Positions 8,217 to 16,159 of a stretch of DNA of 33,017 bases are shown here, in pieces. The position numbers and the translations under genes are program-made. Below the pieces are notes generated by a model, which was not told the origin of the DNA, did no database searches, and saw only the letters and a list, made by a program, of their open reading frames with translations. Source of the DNA: Acidovorax sp. (GTDB lineage Bacteria; Pseudomonadota; Gammaproteobacteria; Burkholderiales; Burkholderiaceae_C); assembly GCA_024711405.1 (NCBI GenBank), contig JANJSZ010000162.1:1-33017 (forward strand). The letters run 5' to 3'. Every line of letters begins with the position of its first letter. Position 1 is the stretch's first letter.

Positions 8217-10217
8217 TCAATCACTATCTCTCATCGGATTCAATACACTGTGGTTCAGTGATGGGTCGCGAACCAGGGTTGATACGATAAGCAACAGCCA
8301 AAGCATAATGGATACGCGTGGAATTTCAATGGTGCTAATTACCGCTCCAATCAGGAGGGTAGTAGCCATTGAAACGCCCGCCACAAGGGCCAAAGCGTTT
8401 TTCCGGGCAACACCTTGAGCGACCCGCATCAGCGCCCCAACCGCCAATGCGGCCAGCACCACCCATCCCAGCAACCCACGTTCGATCAACAGTTCCAGCA
8501 GCATGTTGTCGATATGCCAGGGCAGGAAGTTCGCGTGGGCGATGCTGCTCCAGTGCCGCGGCCCTTGTGCAAAAACTGCATTCTTGAGCATCTGCCGGCC
8601 CTGTGGATCGATCAGTTCCACCGCGTCCAGGCGCACAGGCGTCTTTGCCTGCACCACCGTGATCGACAGCACACCCTCTCTCCAGGCAGAAAGGGCCCCC
8701 TCCGGCGCAAAAGCGGGGCCCTGCAAACGCCATTCCAGCCAGCCGCCCGCTTCATCGCCCGATGCAAGCACATGGTGCATTTGCTCCTGGCACCGGAAGG
8801 AGTACAGCAGATGCCGCTCACACAGCTGAACCTTCAACAGCGCGGACGCCCCGGCGTACCCGTGCAAGCGAACGCTGTAGGCGCCACCCGGCGCCAATGC
8901 CACGCGCTGGGTGAGCGCCAGCTCGCCCCTGCCCCCCGGTCGTGCGGGCCCCGAAAGCCACACCTGGCTGCTGCCATTCGTACCGCGCACCCAGCGCACC
9001 TGGCCTGGCAAGGCCCCCTCCATGGTCTGCGTGCTGGAATGCGCCGGCAACCGCCCCACCCCCAGCCCAAGGACCCACTGGCTGGGCGTCTTCAACAAGT
9101 CCACACCGCGCTGCCAATGGGCCAATCGCTGGTAGAGGTCTTTATCGGATCGGGCCAGCCGCCCCGGCATGAATGAGCCGCCCAGCAAAACACCCAGCGC
9201 TTCCACCACCAACGCCACCAGCAGGCACACCATTGCCCGCCGATGCCCTACAGAACCATCCGGCGCAACAAGGCGATATTTGTGAGCCAACACGGTCAGT
9301 GCCATCCATGCCAGCGCCACAGACAGATAAACGCCGCGTGAGTACGTCATGAGAACCGCATAGATCGACACCAGCACCAGCGCCGCCGCCGCGCACCAGC
9401 GCCAGCCATGGGGGGCAGTCCATGCCGCCCACCATGCGAACGGCAATGCCAACGCCAGATAGACGTCGATGGCGCCGCCGCCGACATGCATTTCCCAGAA
9501 CCAGGCCGTAATGCGATAGTGGTCGCTAAAGTCCAGACCACCCACGTAAACGCCGCGCTCCCACACCACCGCGGCGCAGACCAGTGCCAGCCCGGCGACC
9601 ATGCCCCGCGCCAGCCGCAGGGGGGCACCCTCGCCCGCGCGGTACAGCGCGGGCATCAGCAGCAGCCCCCACACCAGGCTCTTGGCCACACGCAGCGTAT
9701 TGCCGGGCAGGTCGTAGTCCCCATAAACCCCGTGGGCCCACAGGTCCGCCAGCAATGCGGTCCACGGCGCGGCGCCACGCGCATCGTCCAAGCCGCGCCA
9801 CACGCCCAGCAGCAGCACCGGTGGCAGCACCCGGTACACCCAACGCATGCTGCGCGGCGTGCAGTGGAAAACGGCGGCGGGTCTGCGCCATGCATCCAGG
9901 CTCCAGCGCAGGTAGGCGCCGCCCATGGCAGCAAGTATCAGCAGGTCGGATTCGTCCACCAGCCACCAGCCCGTCCAGGGTGCGAAACTGGCCACCGGCA
10001 AAAACGCTGGCAACAGGAACCACAGGTCGCCAGGCCGCCAGGCGGCCCAGGCCACCACGGTGCACAGCACCACCACGGCCAGAGCGGGCGCCACGGGGTG
10101 CTGACCGGCGACACCCAGGGCTGCTGCCGCGAAGCATAAGCCGCACAAGCCCGGCATGCCCGCACGGACAGCGGCGGACGTTGCGTTGCGTGCTTCTACA
10201 CCAGCACTTCGGGACAT
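8217..10217 (-). CDS. O-antigen ligase/polymerase (Wzy/WaaL)-like membrane protein with large periplasmic insert
   Basis: Multi-TM protein, 666 aa, with a long soluble beta-rich loop near the C-terminus. Overlaps the end of the decarboxylase gene. Confidence 0.75.
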   Translation of the reverse strand: MSRSAGVEARNATSAAVRAGMPGLCGLCFAAAALGVAGQHPVAPALAVVVLCTVVAWAAWRPGDLWFLLPAFLPVASFAPWTGWWLVDESDLLILAAMGGAYLRWSLDAWRRPAAVFHCTPRSMRWVYRVLPPVLLLGVWRGLDDARGAAPWTALLADLWAHGVYGDYDLPGNTLRVAKSLVWGLLLMPALYRAGEGAPLRLARGMVAGLALVCAAVVWERGVYVGGLDFSDHYRITAWFWEMHVGGGAIDVYLALALPFAWWAAWTAPHGWRWCAAAALVLVSIYAVLMTYSRGVYLSVALAWMALTVLAHKYRLVAPDGSVGHRRAMVCLLVALVVEALGVLLGGSFMPGRLARSDKDLYQRLAHWQRGVDLLKTPSQWVLGLGVGRLPAHSSTQTMEGALPGQVRWVRGTNGSSQVWLSGPARPGGRGELALTQRVALAPGGAYSVRLHGYAGASALLKVQLCERHLLYSFRCQEQMHHVLASGDEAGGWLEWRLQGPAFAPEGALSAWREGVLSITVVQAKTPVRLDAVELIDPQGRQMLKNAVFAQGPRHWSSIAHANFLPWHIDNMLLELLIERGLLGWVVLAALAVGALMRVAQGVARKNALALVAGVSMATTLLIGAVISTIEIPRVSIMLWLLLIVSTLVRDPSLNHSVLNPMRDSD

Positions 10218-11401
10218 GGCGGATGCCCCAAAAAGGCCTGCGGGCTGGCCGTCGCGCCATAGGCCCCGGACTGGAACACCACCACCAGGTCACCGGGCTG
10301 CGCCACAGCCAGTTCCATCCAGTCGGCCAGCACATCCAGCGGGGTGCACAACGGCCCCACGACGCAGGCGCTCTCGCGCCCGGGCGCCTGCAGCCGGTTT
10401 CCAATCACCACCGGGTAGTTGCGCCGGATCACCTGGCCAAAATTTCCCGACGCAGCCAGATGCTGGTGCATGCCACCGTCGGTCACCAGGAACACTTGTC
10501 CACGCGACACCTTGCGGTCAATCACCCGCGCCACATAAATGCCCGCCTCGCCCACCAGATAACGCCCCAGTTCCAGCACCAGCCGCGCCGCAGGCAGCGC
10601 ACGCCCCAGGTCGGCCTGCACCCGTGCCAGGGCATCGGCCACGGGAGCGAGGTCCAGCGCGTGCTCGCCCGGGAAATACGGTATGCCCCAGCCGCCGCCC
10701 AGGTTGACGTGGCGTACGGGGGCGGGTGCATCCTGCGCCAGGCGCAGCACCAGGTCGAGCGAGCGGCGCAGGCTCTCCGCAATCACGTTGCCACGCAGGT
10801 TCTGCGAGCCCGGATAGAGATGGAAACCCTCGAACGCCACGCCGTGCGGCACCATGCCGCGCAACAAGGCCGGCACCTGCTCGGCGTCGATCCCGAAGGG
10901 CTTGGGGCCGCCACCCATGTGCATGCCGGCACCGCGCAATTCGAAATCCGGATTGATGCGCAGTGCCACGCGCGCCGGCCGCCCCAGCGCCTGCGCGGCA
11001 TCGGCCAACACCCGCAGTTCGCGCGCCGACTCCACATGCAACAACACCCCTGCGGCCACGGCCCGGCGCAACTCGGCATCGCTTTTACCCGGCCCCGCAA
11101 AGCCCACGGACTGGACATCCGCGCCGGCATCCAGCGCCAGCTTGAGTTCGCCAGCCGAAGCCACGTCCATGCCATCGACCAGCGGGCGCACAAAGCCCAC
11201 CAGGGCCGGCATGGGGTTGGCCTTGATGGCGTAGTGCAGGTGCACGCCTTGCGGCAGCACCTGCCGCACGGCTGCGATGCGCGCCGCGATCAGCGCGCGG
11301 TCGTATGCGTAAAAAGGCGTCTGGCCGACCCGTTCGGCCAGCAAGGACAGCGGCATGCCGCCGACCTGCAGTTCATCGCGGGAGGTGTCGAATCGATCCA
11401 T
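10196..11401 (-). CDS. Pyridoxal-dependent decarboxylase, exosortase A system-associated
   Basis: LysA/ODC fold-III PLP decarboxylase signatures: TPFYAYD, HYAIKANPMP (PLP Lys), GMHMGGGPKPFGID, NLGGGWGIPYF. Start taken at MDRFDTSRDELQ rather than the ORF-track M at 11638. Confidence 0.87.
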   Translation of the reverse strand: MDRFDTSRDELQVGGMPLSLLAERVGQTPFYAYDRALIAARIAAVRQVLPQGVHLHYAIKANPMPALVGFVRPLVDGMDVASAGELKLALDAGADVQSVGFAGPGKSDAELRRAVAAGVLLHVESARELRVLADAAQALGRPARVALRINPDFELRGAGMHMGGGPKPFGIDAEQVPALLRGMVPHGVAFEGFHLYPGSQNLRGNVIAESLRRSLDLVLRLAQDAPAPVRHVNLGGGWGIPYFPGEHALDLAPVADALARVQADLGRALPAARLVLELGRYLVGEAGIYVARVIDRKVSRGQVFLVTDGGMHQHLAASGNFGQVIRRNYPVVIGNRLQAPGRESACVVGPLCTPLDVLADWMELAVAQPGDLVVVFQSGAYGATASPQAFLGHPPCPEVLV

Positions 11402-13025
11402 ATTCCTGTATCCAGCGTTGGCGGTCCAGCTTGCCATTGGGGCTGCGCGGCAGGGGTTGGCGGACCCATTCCAGTGCTTTGGGCAGCATGTACGCGGGCA
11501 GATGCGCGCGGCAATGCGCCAGAAGGGCCGCGCTGTCCGCGCCGGCGTTGCCGCTGGCCTCGGGCGAAGCCAGCAACGCCGCACAGATGGCGCTGCCCAG
11601 CGCCTCGTCGGGCACCGCATGCACCAGCGCTTCGGCAACCAGGCCGCTGGAATACAGCACCTCTTCCACCTCGGTGGGACTGACGCGGTAGCCCGATGTC
11701 TTGATCATCTCGTCGCGCCGGCCCACAAAATACAGGAACCCATCGGCATCGCGACGCACCGTATCGCCCGAGTACACCGCCCGCTCTGGCGCCCGCCAGT
11801 CGCCACCCGCAGGCAGCAGATCCGCAGGCCAGGGCCTGAAACGCTGCACGGTCGCCTCGGGTTGCCGCCAGTAGCCCAGGGCCACCAGCGGGCCGCGATG
11901 CACCAGCTCGCCAGGCTCGTTGACGGCACACTCGCTGCCGTCTTCGCGCAGCACGCGCACATCGGCATTCGGTATCGCCCGCCCGATGGAATCGGGCCGC
12001 CGGTCCACCTCGTCGGGTGGCAGAAACGTGGAACGAAACGCCTCGGTCAGTCCATACATCAGAAAGGGCGAAGCTGCGGGCGCCAGGTCGCGCAAGCGCT
12101 GCAGCGTGGCCCGGGGCATGCGCCCGCCGGTGTTGGCCCAATAGCGCAGATGTTGCGCGGCACCGGCCGGCCAGTCCAGCGCCGCCAGCTGCATGTACAG
12201 CGGCGGCACTGCCGTCAGGCCCGTGACCCGCTCGCGCACCATGGCCTGCAACACATCGCGCGGCAACAGGTAGTTGAGCAGCACCACGCGCGCGCCCACC
12301 AGAAAGGCCGTGGTGAGCTGGCTGAACCCGGCATCGAAGGACAGTGGCAGCACTGCCAGCAAAGTGTCATCGGCGTGGTTGTGCAGATAGCTCGCAACAC
12401 TGGTGGCGCCGGCCACCAGATTGCGGTGCGACAGCACCACCCCCTTGGGCTGGCCCGTGCTGCCGGAGGTGTAAAAAATCACCGCCACATCCATGTCCAG
12501 CAACCGGGGCGGCGCAACCGGCTGACTGGCCAGCACATCGGACCAGGCATGCACGCCAACGTGCACCGAAAAAACATCTGGAGCGGCCGGCGGGTGCCCA
12601 TCACACAGCACCACATGCCGCAGCCCGGGGCAGTTGGCCAGCACCGGGGCCAAAACCGCCAGGCGCGCAGCGGATGTCACCAGCACCTGCGCTTGCGCAT
12701 CTTGCAGAATGTGCGCCACCTGCCCCGCCTTCAGCAAGGGATTCACGGGCACCAGCACACCGCCTGCGGCAGGTGCAGCAAAGCTGGCCACCACGGTTTC
12801 CACCCGCTTTTCGAGGTACACCACCACGCGGGCCCCGCGCTCCAGCCCCAGGGCCAGCAGGCCCGCCGTGCAGCGCTCCATCTGCGACTGCAGGTCGCCA
12901 TACGACAGGTGCACCCCCTCCACCGTCAAGGCCCGGTGATCCGGCCAACAGGCGGCCGCCCGGGCCGGCAGCTCGTGCAGCAAAACGGGGGGCACTCCGC
13001 TGTGAAAATCCGGCGCTTGGGGCAT
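11373..13025 (-). CDS. AMP-forming acyl-CoA/ACP ligase, exosortase A system-associated
   Basis: ANL superfamily motifs: YTSGSTGQPKGVVLSH, YGLTEAFRSTFLPP, YSGDTVRRDADGFLYFVGRRDEMIKTSGYRVSPTEVEE. Confidence 0.9.
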   Translation of the reverse strand: MPQAPDFHSGVPPVLLHELPARAAACWPDHRALTVEGVHLSYGDLQSQMERCTAGLLALGLERGARVVVYLEKRVETVVASFAAPAAGGVLVPVNPLLKAGQVAHILQDAQAQVLVTSAARLAVLAPVLANCPGLRHVVLCDGHPPAAPDVFSVHVGVHAWSDVLASQPVAPPRLLDMDVAVIFYTSGSTGQPKGVVLSHRNLVAGATSVASYLHNHADDTLLAVLPLSFDAGFSQLTTAFLVGARVVLLNYLLPRDVLQAMVRERVTGLTAVPPLYMQLAALDWPAGAAQHLRYWANTGGRMPRATLQRLRDLAPAASPFLMYGLTEAFRSTFLPPDEVDRRPDSIGRAIPNADVRVLREDGSECAVNEPGELVHRGPLVALGYWRQPEATVQRFRPWPADLLPAGGDWRAPERAVYSGDTVRRDADGFLYFVGRRDEMIKTSGYRVSPTEVEEVLYSSGLVAEALVHAVPDEALGSAICAALLASPEASGNAGADSAALLAHCRAHLPAYMLPKALEWVRQPLPRSPNGKLDRQRWIQEYGSIRHLPR

Positions 13026-13128
13026 GTGGCGGATGGTAAGTCATTGCCATGCTTCCCAGTGGCCCGCCCCACGCAACCCGCGGCCTGCCTAGAATCCATC
13101 CGCAACCCCGCCACACACCCCACCCGCC

Positions 13129-13389
13129 ATGAACCTGACCGATCAAGTCCTTCACGTGCTCGACAGCGCACTCAGCCTGCAAGGTCGCACCGCGGGTTTC
13201 ACGCGCGACACCCCGCTGCTGGGCGCCCTGCCGGAGCTCGACTCCATGGCCGTGCTGGCACTGCTCACCGGTCTGGAAAACCACTTCGGCATCACCTTCA
13301 GCGATGAAGACCTCCGTGGCGCGGTGTTCGCCACCGTGGGCAGTCTGAGCGACCTGGTGGGGCAGGCGCTGGCCCGGCAGGACCCATGA
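13129..13389 (+). CDS. Acyl carrier protein
   Basis: 86 aa with phosphopantetheine attachment motif LPELDSMAVLALLTGLENHFGI. Divergent from the ligase gene. Confidence 0.88.
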   Translation: MNLTDQVLHVLDSALSLQGRTAGFTRDTPLLGALPELDSMAVLALLTGLENHFGITFSDEDLRGAVFATVGSLSDLVGQALARQDP

Positions 13390-14237
13390 GCCTTGTCGGG
13401 CGCGCCACCCTGCCGCAGGCATTTTTCTTGCCGACCGACACCGGGCTGCGCTTTTGCCTGTTCCACCCTCCGCAGGGTGATGCCCGCCGGGGTTGCGTGC
13501 TGTATCTGCACCCGTTTGCCGAAGAGCTCAATGGCACGCGGCGCGTGGTTGCTCAGCAAGCGAGGGCGCTGGCGCAAGCCGGCTACGGCGTGCTGCAGAT
13601 CGATCTGCTGGGCTGTGGCGACAGCGAAGGCGACTTTGCCGATGCCACCTGGCAGGCCTGGCTGCAGGACGCGCGGCTGGCCCACCGCTGGCTGCAAGAA
13701 CACGCCAGGGGCCCGCTGTGGCTATGGGGCCTGCGCGCCGGCGCCCTGCTCGCCACGGCGCTTGCAAGCGAGCTGGCCGATCCTTGCCATTTGCTGCTGT
13801 GGCAGCCGACCCTCAGCGGGCAGCAGCAGCTGCAACAATTTCTGCGCCTGCACACAGCCAGCCAGTGGCTTGGCACTGGCAACGCCAACGGGCCGCCGCC
13901 AGCGTACCTGCTCGACAAGGACCAGTCCGTGGACATTGCCGGCTACACCCTGACACCAGCGCTGGCGCAGGGTCTGGCTGCGGCGCGGCTGCAGCCCTCC
14001 CAGCGGCTCCCAGGTCGGCTGGTCTGGCTGGAGTTGTCAGCCCAGGCAGAGCCCATGCTGACTCCGGCCTCAGTCCAGCAGCTCGCCCTTTGGCGCGACG
14101 CAGGCTGGGCGGTGTCTGCACTGGCGCTCACGGGCCCGCTTTTCTGGCAAACCGTGGCCCACGATGAAGCACCCGCCCTGTTGCAGGCAACGCTCGACAT
14201 GCTCCACGGAGCAGGCACGCAGGTGAAGACGCCATGA
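13386..14237 (+). CDS. Alpha/beta hydrolase-fold protein, exosortase A system-associated hydrolase 2 type
   Basis: Alpha/beta hydrolase pattern (VLYLHPFAEELNGTRR, VLQIDLLGCGDSEGDF); elbow reads GLRAG. 4-nt ATGA overlap with ACP. Confidence 0.82.
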   Translation: MSLVGRATLPQAFFLPTDTGLRFCLFHPPQGDARRGCVLYLHPFAEELNGTRRVVAQQARALAQAGYGVLQIDLLGCGDSEGDFADATWQAWLQDARLAHRWLQEHARGPLWLWGLRAGALLATALASELADPCHLLLWQPTLSGQQQLQQFLRLHTASQWLGTGNANGPPPAYLLDKDQSVDIAGYTLTPALAQGLAAARLQPSQRLPGRLVWLELSAQAEPMLTPASVQQLALWRDAGWAVSALALTGPLFWQTVAHDEAPALLQATLDMLHGAGTQVKTP

Positions 14238-15094
14238 ACTGCCAAGAACAACCCCTGGTCATCCCCGGCCCCAACGCGCAAGACATGCTGGGCATCGTCA
14301 GCCTGCCCGCACCGGACACACCCCAGTCCAGCATGGGCGTGGTGATTGTCGTGGGCGGCGCGCAATACCGAGCGGGCAGCCACCGGCAGTTCGTGCAACT
14401 TGCCCGATTCCTGGCTGCCGCAGGCTACCCGGTGTTGCGCTTTGACTTTCCCGGCATGGGGGACAGCCCAGGCGATCCCGTGCCCTTTGAAGACTCCGCC
14501 CCCCACATTGCCGCAGCCATCGACGCCTTGTGCAGCCACCCCGTGAAGGTGAACAGGGCCGTGCTCTGGGGCCTGTGCGACGGAGCCTCGGCCAGCCTGC
14601 TCTACCTGCAGGCCAGGCATGACCCGCGGGTGACGGGACTGGTGCTGCTCAACCCCTGGGTACGCTCCGACGCCGGACTGGCCCGCGCACGGGTCAAGCA
14701 CTACTACCGCCAGCGCCTCCTGGAACCCGCTTTCTGGCGCAAACTGGTCGCCGGCGGGGTGGGCTGGCAGGCGCTGCGTGGCCTGGGGAGCAACCTGCGC
14801 ACCATGCGGAAAAAATCGCCCCAAACGATCACATTTCAAGAGCGCATGGCGCAAGGTTGGCAGGCGTTTCCTGGGCCTATCCTGCTATTGCTGAGCGAGC
14901 GCGACCTCACGGCACTGGAATTCGTCGAACACGCAAACACCCGCAGCGGCTGGGTCGGCTGGTCCCGAAAAGCAGCACTCATCCGGCACACACTGCCCCT
15001 GGCCGATCACACCTGCTCCACACCCCAGTCACAGCAATCCGTGCAAGCCCTGGTACGGGACTGGCTGGACCCACTCGTACGCCCATTCACTTGA
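14234..15094 (+). CDS. Alpha/beta hydrolase-fold protein, exosortase A system-associated hydrolase 1 type
   Basis: VIVVGGAQYRAGSHRQFVQLARFLAAAGYPVLRFDFPGMGDSPGD; elbow GLCDG. 4-nt ATGA overlap with upstream hydrolase. Confidence 0.83.
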   Translation: MNCQEQPLVIPGPNAQDMLGIVSLPAPDTPQSSMGVVIVVGGAQYRAGSHRQFVQLARFLAAAGYPVLRFDFPGMGDSPGDPVPFEDSAPHIAAAIDALCSHPVKVNRAVLWGLCDGASASLLYLQARHDPRVTGLVLLNPWVRSDAGLARARVKHYYRQRLLEPAFWRKLVAGGVGWQALRGLGSNLRTMRKKSPQTITFQERMAQGWQAFPGPILLLLSERDLTALEFVEHANTRSGWVGWSRKAALIRHTLPLADHTCSTPQSQQSVQALVRDWLDPLVRPFT

Positions 15095-15100
15095 GCGCCT

Positions 15101-15120
15101 CATCGGTGGAAAAACCGATG
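15101..15120 (+). terminator. Possible terminator hairpin after the hydrolase genes
   Basis: Perfect 7-bp inverted repeat CATCGGT-ggaaaa-ACCGATG just after the stop at 15094; no T-tract. Confidence 0.35.
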
Positions 15121-15256
15121 GCGGCTTGGCATCTGCGGATCTTCTGGGGTAACCCGCCTGTGCACGCACACCACCCAGATTCGAACCACGCTCGCAGGCA
15201 TGGAGGGAAAAAACAGCCCTGGTGGCGGGCAATCAACACGCCCACCGGGACACCGT

Positions 15257-15299
15257 CGAAATTTATTACATCCGAATGGATAGACAACACGAAATTTAT
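15257..15299 (+). promoter_or_regulatory. Candidate activator (PrsR?) binding region upstream of the PEP-CTERM gene
   Basis: Direct repeat CGAAATTTAT at 15257-15266 and 15290-15299 (33 bp apart) flanking the inverted repeat ATCC-gaat-GGAT (15270-15281). Confidence 0.4.
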
Positions 15300-15331
15300 C
15301 GCAAGTCCTTGATTTTATTTGATTTTCAAAA

Positions 15332-15348
15332 TTGGCATGCAACATGCA
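15332..15348 (+). promoter_or_regulatory. Sigma-54 (-24/-12) promoter of the PEP-CTERM gene
   Basis: TTGGCATGCAACATGCA: TGGCA and TGCA with canonical GG-N10-GC spacing, two mismatches to TGGCACGNNNNTTGCA; about 62 nt upstream of the ATG at 15411. Confidence 0.75.
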
Positions 15349-15410
15349 TTCTCAGCGTAAACCGCAATCCCGCGGTCTCTGCAGCACCTTTTGAACTCAA
15401 GGAGCACGAT

Positions 15411-16085
15411 ATGAAATTCCTTCGCCAAACCCTGTCAGCAGGCGCACTGGCAGTGGCCGCGCTGGTTGCGGCACCTGCCCATGCAACGTTCGTCGGATCG
15501 ATTCCCGGAGGAGCCGCCACCAACGACTACCTTGCGGCCATTGGCAGTGGTCCCGTGGAGGGTTGGTTCAACGCAAACCTCTATCTGCTCGGAGGTCCCG
15601 CCAACATTTCTGTGCAGTATTTCGGCGCAGAAGCTGGCTATAGCAACTCCTTCGATTTTGGGGCCTGCGGATTTGACCACCTTGGAGGGAACACAATCAC
15701 TGGAGCCCAAGTCGGCTCAACTTGCAACTTGACCAATGTTGCCTCTGGCCTGCTCAACTTTTACTTCTCGGGGCTGGGCGGTGCACCGAATCTTGTCAAC
15801 GGAGCCAACGACGGCAATGTGGCGTTGGCGGTGCCCAACTTTTTCGTCACACTCGGCAATACCTTCGACACGACCATCAATGGCAGCACCCCTGGCTCAG
15901 GTCAGGTTGCCTGGCTCTTCCTGGATGACGGCGGCGCCAGTGGTGACGACAACCACGACGACATGGTCATCAGGCTGGCCCTTACAGGAGGCAGCTTCCA
16001 GGTTCCGGAACCAACCAGCCTCGCACTGCTCGGCGTTGCCTTGCTTGGCCTGGGTGCTAGCCGCCGGAAATCAGCTGCCAAATGA
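15411..16085 (+). CDS. PEP-CTERM sorting domain-containing protein
   Basis: Start at 15411 with AAGGAG SD (15399-15404); signal peptide MKFLRQTLSAGALAVAALVAAPAHA; C-terminus VPEPTSLALLGVALLGLGASRRKSAAK (PEP motif, TM helix, basic tail). Confidence 0.95.
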   Translation: MKFLRQTLSAGALAVAALVAAPAHATFVGSIPGGAATNDYLAAIGSGPVEGWFNANLYLLGGPANISVQYFGAEAGYSNSFDFGACGFDHLGGNTITGAQVGSTCNLTNVASGLLNFYFSGLGGAPNLVNGANDGNVALAVPNFFVTLGNTFDTTINGSTPGSGQVAWLFLDDGGASGDDNHDDMVIRLALTGGSFQVPEPTSLALLGVALLGLGASRRKSAAK

Positions 16086-16131
16086 ATAGCAAGGAGTCTC
16101 TCTGCGCCCGCTCTCCAAAGGCCTGAAAACA

Positions 16132-16159
16132 AAAAGGGAACGCGAACACGTTCCCTTTT
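16132..16159. terminator. Bidirectional rho-independent terminator between convergent genes
   Basis: AAAAGGGAACG-cgaaca-CGTTCCCTTTT: 11-bp perfect arms, A-run/T-run flanks, between the PEP-CTERM gene (+) and the FemAB-like gene (-). Confidence 0.82.

Noticed and set aside
13060-13075. TGGCCCGCCCCACGCA upstream of the ACP gene as sigma-54 promoter
   Set aside because: GG/GC spacing fits, but three mismatches in a GC-rich stretch make chance likely; a sigma-70-like TAGAAT lies closer to the gene.
9584-13307. Long plus-strand ORFs (9584-11683, 11355-13307) antisense to ligase, decarboxylase and AMP-ligase genes
   Set aside because: Low-complexity P/R/A/H-rich translations with no family motifs; the opposite strand encodes convincing enzymes.
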